Counted from the stretch's first letter, positions 26,039-34,242 are shown. The stretch is DNA of 64,000 bases from Sporosarcina ureae DSM 2281 (GCF_000425545.1 NZ_AUDQ01000007.1:1-64000), one strand, 5' to 3'. Notes: generated from the sequence alone by a model not told the origin. Numbers and translations are program-made.

Positions 26039-27803
26039 CAAACAGAAGATGTCCGCCAGAGATCAGTTCAACACGTTCGTGCGGCTAGCGAAATACGTCT
26101 TACCAATGAAGAAAAGTGCATTGATTGCAACTCTATTATTGCTGTTGACGGTGACATCAACGATTCTTGGACCCCTAGTGATTCAGCGATTCCTCGATGA
26201 CTATGTCGTACCGCTAGATTTCCCAGCGAAAGAAGTATGGATCATCGCACTAATTTACATCGGACTACAACTCGTCAATATTGTCGGGTCGTATTTCCAA
26301 ACATTGCGGTTTCAGGAGCTCGCACTCGCGATCATCCAGCAAATCCGGATCGATGCATTCTCGAAAGTCCAGAAGTTAGGACTACGATACTTCGATCAGA
26401 CACCTGCTGGCGGAATCGTTTCACGTGTAACGAATGATACGGAATCGATTAAAGAAATGTTCGTCAGTGTGGCAGTTACGTTCATGCAGGCGATCTTCGG
26501 AATTGTTGGCGTCTATATTGCGCTCTTCACGCTAGACGGGAAACTTGCGCTCTATACACTGATCCTGTTGCCACTATTCCTAATTCTCGTATCGGTCTAT
26601 CGCTATTATAGTGCAGACTTTTATCAGGATATCCGGGAACGACTAAGTGAGCTGAATGCGAAAATCTCCGAGTCCTTATCCGGTATGGACATGATTCAGG
26701 CCTTTCGCCAGGAGAAGCGTTTGTCTGACGAATTCATCGAAGTCAATGAAGGACATTACCGCGTCGGACTGCGAAATATTCGTTTCGATAGCTTGATGCT
26801 TGGGCCATTCATCGACTTGATGTATGCCTTATCGATCGTTGCGGTACTTAGTTATTTCGGAACGGCATCTCTTACGTCGGTCGTCGACGTCGGGATTATC
26901 TATGCGTTCACTACGTTGCTAAGACGTCTATTCCAGCCGATCAATCAAGTGATGCAACGTTTGTCGATGTTCCAGCAAGCGATCGTCTCTGCGTCACGAG
27001 TATTCACGCTAATCGACAATCCGGAAATTGAACCGAAACAAAAAGCAGTATCTACTCAGAAGATTCAAGAAGGTACGATTGAATTCCGTAATGTAACATT
27101 CAGTTACGACGGTAAAAATGATGTACTGAAAGATATTTCCTTTACCGCGAATGCAGGCGAAACGGTCGCACTTGTCGGTCATACGGGAAGCGGAAAGAGT
27201 TCGATCATCAATCTATTTATGCGTTTCTATGAATACGAGCGCGGCGACATCTTCATTGATGGCGTATCGCTAAAAGAGTATCCAATAGAAGAATTACGGA
27301 AGAAAGTAGGACTTGTCCTGCAAGATCCGTTCATGTTTTACGGTGATATCGCAAGCAACATCCGTCTGCATAACGAAGAGTTGACGGATGAAGATGTGCG
27401 GGAAGCTGCAGAGTTCGTCCAAGCCGATCACTTTATTGAAGAGTTGCCAAACGGCTACGAACAGAAAGTGACAGAACGCGGTTCGACGTTATCAAGTGGA
27501 CAGCGTCAATTGATCGCGTTCGCACGGACGATTGCGATGAACCCGAAAGTTCTTGTGCTCGACGAAGCGACAGCGAATATTGATACGGAAACGGAAGTTG
27601 CGATCCAGAAAAGTTTAGAGAAGATGCGTGAAGGCCGTACAACGATTGCGATCGCTCACCGTCTAAGTACGATCGCCGATGCAGAATTAATTCTCGTACT
27701 TCATCACGGCGAAATCGTCGAACGTGGGACACACGCAGAGTTGCTTGCACAAAAAGGCTTGTATTACACGATGTATGAATTGCAAAACGGCGCACAAGCG
27801 TAA
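26031..27803 (+). CDS. Heterodimeric ABC exporter half B (deviant signature)
   Basis: 590 residues with an exporter membrane domain (~20-320) and a nucleotide-binding domain with GHTGSGKSSI, signature LSSGQRQLIAFART and Walker B VLVLDEATANID, which keeps the catalytic Glu. Half A carries the good signature LSGGQ and half B the good Glu, so the dimer is predicted to have one competent and one degenerate ATP site. GGGGG precedes the ATG. Eight-base overlap with half A means translational coupling. Confidence 0.94.
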   Translation: MNNKQKMSARDQFNTFVRLAKYVLPMKKSALIATLLLLLTVTSTILGPLVIQRFLDDYVVPLDFPAKEVWIIALIYIGLQLVNIVGSYFQTLRFQELALAIIQQIRIDAFSKVQKLGLRYFDQTPAGGIVSRVTNDTESIKEMFVSVAVTFMQAIFGIVGVYIALFTLDGKLALYTLILLPLFLILVSVYRYYSADFYQDIRERLSELNAKISESLSGMDMIQAFRQEKRLSDEFIEVNEGHYRVGLRNIRFDSLMLGPFIDLMYALSIVAVLSYFGTASLTSVVDVGIIYAFTTLLRRLFQPINQVMQRLSMFQQAIVSASRVFTLIDNPEIEPKQKAVSTQKIQEGTIEFRNVTFSYDGKNDVLKDISFTANAGETVALVGHTGSGKSSIINLFMRFYEYERGDIFIDGVSLKEYPIEELRKKVGLVLQDPFMFYGDIASNIRLHNEELTDEDVREAAEFVQADHFIEELPNGYEQKVTERGSTLSSGQRQLIAFARTIAMNPKVLVLDEATANIDTETEVAIQKSLEKMREGRTTIAIAHRLSTIADAELILVLHHGEIVERGTHAELLAQKGLYYTMYELQNGAQA

Positions 27804-27875
27804 ATTTGCGCGATTGTCAAAAAGATTTCACAATCAAATGGAGCGTAATCTAGCCTCTTGTTTGGTACGATAGAG

Positions 27876-27902
27876 TGGGAATGTTGGCGTTCGCCGGCAT
27901 TC
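27876..27902 (+). other. Leader stem-loop upstream of ccdA
   Basis: GAATGTTGGC pairs with GCCGGCATTC (two G-T pairs) around a 4-base loop, about 30 bases before the ccdA start. No T tract follows, so it is not a terminator. It may stabilise the mRNA 5' end. Confidence 0.35.
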
Positions 27903-27933
27903 TACTTGTCCTACTGTTAAAGGAGGAATTTTG

Positions 27934-28644
27934 TTGGGGACGGATGTTAATATTTTCTTTGCGTTTGGAGCAGGTTTCCTGAGTTTTATTTCTCCATGCG
28001 TACTGCCACTATACCCGGCCTTTATATCGTATATCACCGGCATGTCACTGGATGAACTCGGAGATAAGAAAAAAGGAATGAACCGTGCAGGCATGTTGCA
28101 CACGCTGTTCTTCCTACTTGGATTCTCGATCGTATTCATTATTTTAGGATTCAGTACGTCCTTTATCGGATCCATCTTCTTGCAATATCAAGATTTGATT
28201 CGTCAGGTAGGTGCGATTTTCATCATCATCTTCGGACTGATGACGATTGGATTATTTAAACCAGAATTTCTAATGAGAGAGAAAAAGCTCCAATTTAAAA
28301 ATCGACCTGCGGGTTACTTCGGTACAGCGCTGATCGGTCTAGCTTTTTCCGCTGGATGGCAGCCATGTATGGGACCGATCATCGGTGCCATCATCTATCT
28401 AGCAGCGACGAACCCGGCATCTAGTATGTTGTATATGATGCTCTATGTACTTGGTTTCGCGATTCCATTCTTCTTCTTGTCATTCTTCATTACAAGAATT
28501 GGCTGGATCCGCAGACACAGTATGAAGATTACGAAAGTAGGCGGCTACTTGATGATCGTGTTCGGTATTATACTGTTCTTTAATGGAATGGTCTATTTCA
28601 CAAGTTGGCTTAGCCCAATATTTGGCGACTTCCAAGGCTTTTAA
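27934..28644 (+). CDS. ccdA: Cytochrome c biogenesis / thiol transporter CcdA
   Basis: 236-residue membrane protein of the CcdA/DsbD-β family; it moves reducing power from cytoplasmic thioredoxin to the outside for cytochrome c maturation and spore-coat thiols. The two active cysteines are in FISPCVLPLYP (Cys22) and WQPCMGPIIG (about Cys148). Six membrane helices. Two TTG codons (27931, 27934) are possible; the second gives the better seven-base spacing from AGGAGG. First gene of a block with a thioredoxin-like gene and ccdC. Confidence 0.94.
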   Translation: MGTDVNIFFAFGAGFLSFISPCVLPLYPAFISYITGMSLDELGDKKKGMNRAGMLHTLFFLLGFSIVFIILGFSTSFIGSIFLQYQDLIRQVGAIFIIIFGLMTIGLFKPEFLMREKKLQFKNRPAGYFGTALIGLAFSAGWQPCMGPIIGAIIYLAATNPASSMLYMMLYVLGFAIPFFFLSFFITRIGWIRRHSMKITKVGGYLMIVFGIILFFNGMVYFTSWLSPIFGDFQGF

Positions 28645-28675
28645 TGTAAACTGGTAAGCAGAAAAGAGGTGTATG

Positions 28676-29005
28676 ATGAAAGAAATTACTTCTTTTGACG
28701 AGTGGCAGCATGTATTGAATGAGACGCCGCAGTTTCTGTTGTTCGTGAAGACGAATAACTGCTCCGTCTGCGAAGGACTTTATCCGCAGGTGGCGGCACT
28801 TGAAAGCGATTATCCGTTTAACTTCTACCGCGTGAACGCAGCGGAAGTTCCGGAAATGGCTGGACAATTGTCACTCTTTACAGCGCCGGTCGTCTTATTA
28901 TTTAACGAACAGAAAGAGTTGACGCGTTTCGCACGGATTGTTCCAATGAATGATCTGAAAAAACGCCTCGATGAGCTGGTGCAGTGGGGGAACACAGATG
29001 CATAA
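28676..29005 (+). CDS. Thioredoxin-like protein
   Basis: 109 residues with a thioredoxin fold: LLFVKTNNCSVCEGLYPQVA carries the Cys-x2-Cys pair (about residues 28-31), cis-Pro in TAPVVLLF. The CSVC dipeptide differs from the thioredoxin CGPC, so redox properties should differ. ATG at 28676 gives better spacing from AGAGG than the ATG three bases before. It sits between ccdA and ccdC, where B. subtilis has the CheY-like yneI, and may be the direct partner of CcdA. Confidence 0.9.
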   Translation: MKEITSFDEWQHVLNETPQFLLFVKTNNCSVCEGLYPQVAALESDYPFNFYRVNAAEVPEMAGQLSLFTAPVVLLFNEQKELTRFARIVPMNDLKKRLDELVQWGNTDA

Positions 29006-29510
29006 AATACAAGAACTGATAGATTATGTCTTCACAAGTATTCCATCCATTTACTTGATTATCGGTTCGACGGTAATTTTCGTCGTGATGACAACAATCG
29101 TCTATACGATGCGAGCCAAGGCGTCAAATAAGCCGATTCTGGCGAAGAAGATCATCTTACCGCCATTGTTCATGTCGACGGGGATGTTCATGTTCTTATT
29201 CGACGAGTTCCGTGTACCATGGACGCAAGTACTCGAGGCGAGTCTCGTCGGTATACTATTTTCTGCGTTTTTGATTTATACGACAACGTTCGAGATGAAG
29301 AACGACAGAATTTATATGAAGAAGTCGAAAGCATTCCTGATCATCTTGCTTGGCTTGCTAGTCATTCGCATGGTCGGCAAGATCGTCCTCAGTAACACGA
29401 TCGATATCGGCGAGCTCGGCGGCATGTTCTTCATCCTCGCATTCTCGATGATTTTGCCGTGGCGAATCGGTATGTTGGTGAAGTATAAGAAGCTTGAGAA
29501 GAGTATGTAG
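28998..29510 (+). CDS. ccdC: CcdC-like membrane protein (YneJ family)
   Basis: 170 residues with five to six membrane helices. Family features: TTIVYTMRAKASNKPILAKK, PPLFMSTGMFMFLFDEFRVP and ELGGMFFILAFSMILPWRIG. B. subtilis CcdC (YneJ) lies in the same order with CcdA and is linked to cytochrome c maturation, although not essential. ATG at 28998 overlaps the thioredoxin stop by eight bases, with GGGGG upstream. Ends at a strong terminator. Confidence 0.88.
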   Translation: MHKIQELIDYVFTSIPSIYLIIGSTVIFVVMTTIVYTMRAKASNKPILAKKIILPPLFMSTGMFMFLFDEFRVPWTQVLEASLVGILFSAFLIYTTTFEMKNDRIYMKKSKAFLIILLGLLVIRMVGKIVLSNTIDIGELGGMFFILAFSMILPWRIGMLVKYKKLEKSM

Positions 29511-29512
29511 GA

Positions 29513-29546
29513 AAGAAGTCGTCCTTGTGACGGCTTCTTTTTTTAT
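29513..29546 (+). terminator. Terminator after ccdC
   Basis: AAGAAGTCGTC pairs with GACGGCTTCTT around CTTGT, followed by TTTTTTTA. Confidence 0.9.
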
Positions 29547-29585
29547 GCATGGAATGAAGGGGGAAGGCAGGGGCTAGGGGTAGGG

Positions 29586-29636
29586 ATTTGCGCTCTAGGC
29601 GGACGCGTTCTGGAGAGGCCGCCTTCAAGTGCAAAG
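29586..29636. repeat. REP-like palindromic element 1
   Basis: TTTGC...TAGGCGG and CCGCCTT...GCAAA are inverted, with GGACGCG in the centre. It resembles the palindromic GC-rich intergenic repeats common in Bacillales (inference from memory). It shares GGCGGACGC-type words with element 2. Confidence 0.55.
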
Positions 29637-29817
29637 ATATGCTCCTAACGTTCCGCTTTTACTCGCAATGTAAGTGGAAGATACTTTTTATTGCGCATTA
29701 AAGTAAGTGTTGAAATCCATTTTGAACTTCAGTACTTGAATTTAAATAAGTTAAGACACAACAATAATTCACACACTGACTTCAGTGAGCGATCTAAGTG
29801 CTAACACTATTAACGTA

Positions 29818-29901
29818 GGATGGAAGCGGAAGCTGGCGACTCCTGATGGATCAGCTCACCGCGAGCCCATAGGAAGCGTCCGCCAGCTGGAGCTTCCATC
29901 C
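29818..29901. repeat. REP-like palindromic element 2
   Basis: An 84-bp imperfect palindrome: GGATGGAAGC opposite GCTTCCATCC outside, AGCTGGCG opposite CGCCAGCT inside. It is much more GC-rich than the flanks. The remaining bases of the 29547-29962 gap show no gene. Confidence 0.75.
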
Positions 29902-29962
29902 CATGACGTATCCCCCTAACTCACTGAACTTATGAACTTGAACTAAATACTCAAATCCACAC

Positions 29963-30003
29963 AAAAACAGGACGCCCCATCAATAGGGACATCCTGTTTT
30001 TTC
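29963..30003. terminator. Terminator hairpin, bidirectional
   Basis: AAAAACAGGACG...CCC and GGG...CATCCTGTTTTTT form a stem with A and T tracts. It lies at the 3' end of the minus-strand DUF2621 gene. Confidence 0.82.
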
Positions 30004-30007
30004 ATAC

Positions 30008-30433
30008 TCACGTAAATAAATGCTCATACGGCTGAATATCAATTTCCATCTGATTAAGCTTCTTGCGCAAGAAGTTATGGTCGCGCTTTGGCGTAGCCAG
30101 AATATAACCTTTGATAATATGATCAAACTCAATAGTTTTGGCGCGGTCTTCTAACGCAATCTCACCGATCTTGGCACCGATCTTCTGCTTCGCCACGTCG
30201 CGGAACAACTCCGGCACAGGCGTAACGAGTTCGTTGAGCATACTCTTCGCCTCGTCATTCCATAAATGCAACGACTCATTGACGTAATGCTCTTCCCAAT
30301 CCAGTGTCGATTTTCCGTCTTCTTTCGGCAATACTTTGAGGAATTTCCGGAACATAAAGAATCCACCGATAGCGAATAAGCCGATCATCACAATACCCCA
30401 AAATATAATAAACCACATAAATAGGTCTGGCAC
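30008..30433 (-). CDS. yneK: DUF2621 protein (YneK homologue)
   Basis: 141 residues: one N-terminal membrane helix (MPDLFMWFIIFWGIVMIGLF and on) and a soluble helical domain with ESLHLWNDEAKSMLNELVTP and LVTPVPELFRDVAKQKIGAK. B. subtilis yneK lies next to ccdA-yneI-yneJ, so the neighbourhood is conserved although the strand differs from ccdC. Function unknown; some family members are sporulation-associated. GTG start with GAGGTG eight bases upstream. Confidence 0.85.
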   Translation of the reverse strand: MPDLFMWFIIFWGIVMIGLFAIGGFFMFRKFLKVLPKEDGKSTLDWEEHYVNESLHLWNDEAKSMLNELVTPVPELFRDVAKQKIGAKIGEIALEDRAKTIEFDHIIKGYILATPKRDHNFLRKKLNQMEIDIQPYEHLFT

Positions 30434-30551
30434 GGTTTTTTCACCTCTTCCATTCTATCCTCCATTATAAAAGCAATTGAGAAATATTTCACTAACAAAG
30501 TATCCTTTTCATGATTTCTGTCTATATAGCGGATGAAAGGAGGTGATACAC

Positions 30552-30773
30552 ATGGCAGCATCATTAGAATTCAGTCAGGCTACGGCTAGGATCCACTTTA
30601 ACGCAGGCGTTAACGAGAAAGGTCACTTCATTCACAAGATTAAAACGTACAAATTCATCAATGATGACGCAACACCAGCAAATATGTACACCGCTTTGAC
30701 ACAACTGGCTTCATTATCAAGCTACCCGTTTATTCAGCTCGAGAAAGTTGTAACAGAAGATATTCATAACTAA
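30552..30773 (+). CDS. DUF1659 protein
   Basis: 73 residues, MAASLEFSQATARIHFNAGV then KIKTYKFINDDATPANMYTA; pattern of the DUF1659 family, small Bacillales proteins of unknown role. A very strong ribosome site (AAAGGAGGTGA) precedes ATG 30552. It is followed 23 bases later by a DUF2922 gene and then a YvrJ gene, a recurrent trio. Confidence 0.88.
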   Translation: MAASLEFSQATARIHFNAGVNEKGHFIHKIKTYKFINDDATPANMYTALTQLASLSSYPFIQLEKVVTEDIHN

Positions 30774-30796
30774 AACCGTACAGGAGGAGAGTGCAT

Positions 30797-31015
30797 ATGG
30801 CAAAAGTATTAGAATTAACATTTTTAACCGCGGCGAATAAGCCCGTGAAATTAACGGTGGATGAACCGCATGAAGACCTTACGGAAGGGCAAGTCGAAGC
30901 CGCTATGCAACAAGTGATCGCAAGCAATATCTTCCTCATTGAAGAATCTCCACTCGCTACAATCAAAAGTGCACGAATCGTTGCACGTGATACACAAAAC
31001 ATCGTCAGTCGATAA
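30797..31015 (+). CDS. DUF2922 protein
   Basis: 72 residues, AKVLELTFLTAANKPVKLTV, VDEPHEDLTEGQVEAAMQQV, ending SARIVARDTQNIV. Small β-strand/helix protein of the DUF2922 family, function unknown. ATG 30797 has AGGAGGAG upstream; a GTG two codons earlier overlaps the ribosome-site spacing. Co-transcribed with the DUF1659 gene; a terminator follows. Confidence 0.88.
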   Translation: MAKVLELTFLTAANKPVKLTVDEPHEDLTEGQVEAAMQQVIASNIFLIEESPLATIKSARIVARDTQNIVSR

Positions 31016-31019
31016 GTTG

Positions 31020-31057
31020 CGGCCGGTTTTCAGTCACGTACTGGAAGCCGGCTTTTT
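31020..31057 (+). terminator. Terminator after DUF2922 gene
   Basis: GCCGGTTTTCAGT pairs with ACTGGAAGCCGGC around CACGT, then TTTTT. The YvrJ gene after it needs read-through or its own promoter. Confidence 0.85.
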
Positions 31058-31090
31058 CATTGAATGAAAACTAGAGAGGGGGAGTGAACA

Positions 31091-31219
31091 ATGGAGGACT
31101 GGCTACAGCTTATACAAGATGTCGGATTCCCGATTTTCGTATCGTTTTATCTACTACATCGTTTGGAAGTGAAGTTAGAAGCGATTCATGGCGTTCTCTC
31201 GGATATCAAAAACAGATAA
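31091..31219 (+). CDS. YvrJ-family small protein
   Basis: 42 residues: MEDWLQLIQDVGFPIFVSFY, LLHRLEVKLEAIHGVLSDIK, NR. The GFPIFVSFYLLHRLE core identifies the YvrJ family. One hydrophobic segment suggests membrane association, followed by an amphipathic helix. GGGGGAG precedes the ATG. It is the third member of the DUF1659-DUF2922-YvrJ trio. Function unknown; in B. subtilis yvrJ lies near the sigO genes. Confidence 0.88.
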   Translation: MEDWLQLIQDVGFPIFVSFYLLHRLEVKLEAIHGVLSDIKNR

Positions 31220-31338
31220 CTTCATAGGAACTTCATGATTCGGACAAGATTTAGCCAAAATGGGGGACGTCTTCACCTTGTATGAGGTGTGAACTTTCGT
31301 TATGATAAAGTAACTATTACAAGGTGGAGGAATCGAAA

Positions 31339-31929
31339 ATGTATAAAAAGCTTTTGGTACCGTTGACACTTATATTCGTGCTGATGTTGAGTGCGTGTGG
31401 TGGCGGTTTTAAACCGGACCATAAATACAAAGTGGATTCATTTGAATTTACTAACCAAAACAATGAAACTGTAACCGATGAAGATTTGAAAGGCTCCATA
31501 TGGCTGGCACAGTTCGTATTCACGAAATGTACAACCGTTTGTCCGCCAATGATGAGCAATATGGTCACGTTGCAGGAAAAATTGATTGATAATAATATCG
31601 AGGATTACAACATCGTGTCATTCAGTGTAGACCCGGATGTGGATACACCAGAAGAACTTGCGAAGTATCTCGACATGTTTAGCGCACCGGATGAAAGTAA
31701 ATGGCAGATGCTGACAGGATACGATATGAAGACGATTGAAAAAATAGCGGCTTCATCATTTAAACAATTAGTGAAACAAATTCCTAACGATGATCAAGTC
31801 ATCCATGGTGTCTCTTTCGGCTTAGTGAATCAGAACAATGAAGTAGTAAAATTGTATGGTGGGAACGAAGATGTAGACTATGATACAATCGTAAAAGACA
31901 TAAAAGCACTCATCAAAGAAGGCAAGTAA
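31339..31929 (+). CDS. SCO1/SenC family copper-binding lipoprotein
   Basis: 196 residues with lipobox LSAC (Cys near 21) and a thioredoxin-like SCO fold. Copper ligands are present: Cys64 and Cys68 in KCTTVCPPMMSN and His156 in QVIHGVSFGL. SCO proteins deliver copper to the CuA centre of cytochrome oxidase outside the membrane. ATG 31339 has GTGGAGG upstream. Close upstream of the transglycosylase gene (20 bases), so the two may share a transcript. Confidence 0.93.
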   Translation: MYKKLLVPLTLIFVLMLSACGGGFKPDHKYKVDSFEFTNQNNETVTDEDLKGSIWLAQFVFTKCTTVCPPMMSNMVTLQEKLIDNNIEDYNIVSFSVDPDVDTPEELAKYLDMFSAPDESKWQMLTGYDMKTIEKIAASSFKQLVKQIPNDDQVIHGVSFGLVNQNNEVVKLYGGNEDVDYDTIVKDIKALIKEGK

Positions 31930-31949
31930 TCAACAGAAGGGGTGAGGCA

Positions 31950-32633
31950 ATGAAGAAATTAAAGAAAAAGAGGCTGAGTCGATCCGGACGCGTTATGGTC
32001 GCTTTTTTGGTTTTATTAGTACCTGTTGCTGTCACACTCTTTACGATTTCCGCCATTCTTTGGGTGAATTTCGGAAAACACGACACCATCACAGAAACTG
32101 CTACGGCGTTATTTCATATACAAGACCGTAAAACTGGAGAAGCCGTCCCGCAGGAATTTATTCCAATCTATATTGAAGCAGCAAAAGAATACAATATTCC
32201 TTGGACATTGCTTGCAGCGCATCACCGCATTGAGACCAGGTTCTCTACAATGAAAACTGACGTTTCGCCTGTTGGAGCGGAAGGACCGATGCAGTTCATG
32301 CCGTGTACCTTCGTTGGCTGGGATTATCCTGGTTGTAAGGAGTTAGGCAAGGGAGATATTCCTGAACGCGACAAGATTGATCCTGCTGTCATCGAGCAAT
32401 ACGGCGGCTACGGTGTCGATGCAAATGGTGACGGAATAGCGGATCCATTTGATATAGAAGACGCCATCTTCAGCGCCGCGAATTATCTATCGGATAGTGG
32501 TGCAGCTGACGGAGATATACAGAAAGCTGTTTTTACTTATAATCACAGCGATCAGTATGTAGAAGATGTATTGTGGTACTATAATGAGTTCGAAGAGCAA
32601 CGCATAGCATCTGAGAAGCAAGTGAAGAAATAA
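31950..32633 (+). CDS. Membrane-anchored lytic transglycosylase-like protein
   Basis: 227 residues: basic N-terminus and one membrane helix (~14-38), then a lysozyme-like SLT domain. The probable catalytic Glu lies in AAHHRIETRFSTM, followed by GAEGPMQFMPCTF, YGVDANGDGIADPFDIEDAI and AIFSAANYLSD. Such enzymes cut peptidoglycan between MurNAc and GlcNAc. The DANGDGIADP segment looks like a calcium loop. GGGGTG precedes the ATG. Confidence 0.86.
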   Translation: MKKLKKKRLSRSGRVMVAFLVLLVPVAVTLFTISAILWVNFGKHDTITETATALFHIQDRKTGEAVPQEFIPIYIEAAKEYNIPWTLLAAHHRIETRFSTMKTDVSPVGAEGPMQFMPCTFVGWDYPGCKELGKGDIPERDKIDPAVIEQYGGYGVDANGDGIADPFDIEDAIFSAANYLSDSGAADGDIQKAVFTYNHSDQYVEDVLWYYNEFEEQRIASEKQVKK

Positions 32634-32673
32634 AACGTAGAGTCCACCGAATATGGTGGCTCTGCGTTTTTTA
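32633..32673 (+). terminator. Terminator after transglycosylase gene
   Basis: AAACGTAGAGTCCACC pairs with GGTGGCTCTGCGTTT, followed by TTT ATT. Confidence 0.87.
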
Positions 32674-32716
32674 TTTTCTTTACGTTTGAGAACTGCAGAA
32701 ACACGGGAGGCGTAAT

Positions 32717-32849
32717 GAGCGGTTACAAGGCGTATGTGAGCGGATATGGACCGTGATAGAGCGGTTGCCAAGTAGGATAGAGCGCTTCACGGTGACCATA
32801 GAGCGGTTACGCATGAACTATGAGCGCTTAGCCGAATTAATGAGCGAAA
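32717..32849 (-). repeat. Tandem array of 21-bp units, 7 copies (inverted arm A)
   Basis: GAGC recurs at 32717, 32738, 32759, 32780, 32801, 32822 and 32842: five steps of exactly 21 bp and one of 20. Each unit starts GAGCG[G/C]. The array is a near-copy, in inverse orientation, of the first part of the array at 37052-37340, including the single 20-bp step at the same end. No ORF or ribosome site accounts for it. Confidence 0.93.
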
Positions 32850-32883
32850 AAGCGAAATTGCAAGACCTTCATTTACAAAACAA

Positions 32884-32920
32884 AAAACGTGAAGATCACC
32901 GAATGGCATCTTCACGTTTT
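32884..32920. terminator. Terminator of GlsB-like gene
   Basis: AAAACGTGAAGAT pairs with ATCTTCACGTTTT; the T tract on the minus strand serves the minus-strand gene at 32932. Confidence 0.85.
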
Positions 32921-32931
32921 AATGTTTAGTT

Positions 32932-33186
32932 TTATGAAGCTTTACGCATACTCTTCATAATCAAGCTCACAATGAATACAAGTACGATCGCACCGATTAG
33001 CGCTGGTACGAAATAGAAACTTGAGATCTGTGGACCCCATTCTCCTAATAGTGCACCACCAATCCATGCACCTACAATACCTGCAATGATGTTACCAATA
33101 ATACCGCCGGGAATATCTTTGCCTAAAATAAGTCCAGCTAGCCAACCAATAATACCTCCGATAATTAAGAACCATAAAAAGCTCAT
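32932..33186 (-). CDS. GlsB/YeaQ/YmgE family stress membrane protein
   Basis: 84 residues, three membrane helices with Gly zippers: FLIIGGIIGWLAGLILG, DIPGGIIGNIIAGIVGAWIG and a C-terminal helix. Formerly called transglycosylase-associated; members are general-stress proteins of unclear mechanism. ATG at 33186 has AAAGGAG with suitable spacing; the ATG three codons earlier touches the ribosome site. Confidence 0.9.
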   Translation of the reverse strand: MSFLWFLIIGGIIGWLAGLILGKDIPGGIIGNIIAGIVGAWIGGALLGEWGPQISSFYFVPALIGAIVLVFIVSLIMKSMRKAS

Positions 33187-33317
33187 GTTGCTCATCTCCT
33201 TTTCAAATTGTTATGTAGCTCTCGCTTAGTATTGGTATTACCATCTTTTTAATACCTCAAACATTTTTCGAAAAAAAGTTCAGACAGGAAAAATACCTGC
33301 TGAATTTTTGTATCGTT

Positions 33318-33866
33318 TTATTTGGCTAAAACGGTTGCGCCCAATGTGTTTTGGAAGTGGGAGAGAGCCCAGTCGTGGCCTGCAGCATTGAAACTTGCGA
33401 CACCGCCTTCGTGGACGACAATCGTGTAACCGAGGTTGTACGCATCGACTGCAGTATGTAAAATGCAAATATCCGTACATACACCCATAAGATGAATTTC
33501 TGTAATGCCGCGTGCACGCAATTGGATATCGAGGTCTGTTCCGGCGAATGCACTGTAACGTGTTTTATCCATCCAGATCATTTCCTCGTTCTGTTCGGTA
33601 TAGAGATCGTGCAGTTTCCCATAAAGATTTCTGCCTTCCGTGCCTCGAATATTGTGAGGAGGGAATAGCTTGCTTTCAGGATGATATTGATCATTTTTTT
33701 CATGCAGGTCGTTGATGACGAATACTGGCAGTTGTTGTTTCAAATAAGCTGCTGTCTGATCCACGATATACTCCTCTAGCGCGATACCTGGTTCACCGCA
33801 AGTCAACGCGCCTTCCTTATCTACAAAATCCACTGTATAATCTACAACGAGTAACGCTTTCTTCAT
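33318..33866 (-). CDS. Isochorismatase-like cysteine hydrolase (nicotinamidase-like)
   Basis: 182 residues with the catalytic triad of the family: Asp in LLVVDYTVDFVD, Lys in MDKTRYSAFAGTDL, Cys in MGVCTDICILHTAVDAYNLG. The metal-site residues D-x-H of true nicotinamidases appear as NDLHEKND and HPES. The best guess is a nicotinamidase or related amidase (NAD salvage). ATG at 33866 follows AAAGGAG. Divergent from the aconitase gene. Confidence 0.88.
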   Translation of the reverse strand: MKKALLVVDYTVDFVDKEGALTCGEPGIALEEYIVDQTAAYLKQQLPVFVINDLHEKNDQYHPESKLFPPHNIRGTEGRNLYGKLHDLYTEQNEEMIWMDKTRYSAFAGTDLDIQLRARGITEIHLMGVCTDICILHTAVDAYNLGYTIVVHEGGVASFNAAGHDWALSHFQNTLGATVLAK

Positions 33867-34115
33867 ATAGAACAACTCCTTTTCTTTATTTTTTCATAGT
33901 GGCGGCTCGGTGTCTAAACATATGTAAAGACATCTTTAGCATTATTCATCTACATAAATACATAAAATTATAATAAAAAATAAAATATTTTAATTAATTA
34001 TTTTACCAATAAGATATACAATAAATGTCATAAACGGCCTATTTACGAGTGAAATGCGCGCTATTTGAGAATGCAAATGACTAATTGAGAATTCTTAACG
34101 ATATTTCGATTAGTC

Positions 34116-34130
34116 ATAAGCTTTTCTTAT
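34116..34130. promoter_or_regulatory. CcpC-type operator upstream of aconitase gene
   Basis: ATAA-N7-TTAT, the dyad recognised by CcpC at the B. subtilis citB promoter. A TATACT -10 lies at 34172-34177, placing the dyad centre about 60 bases upstream of the expected start, close to its position in B. subtilis. Citrate-responsive repression is inferred. The rest of 33876-34242 is AT-rich with no gene. Confidence 0.72.
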
Positions 34131-34242
34131 GTATACCTATAAATTATATGTATTTTACTATTGTTCTTTGATATACTAAGATGGAATAGAGGAAAGATGT
34201 AAACTTTTCGTCTTTCAGTACATAAAGGGAGGAAACATAAAA

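Noticed and set aside
32717-32849. 21-bp array considered as a CRISPR array
   Set aside because: Units are contiguous with only a short conserved core and related variable parts; there are no distinct spacers and no cas genes.
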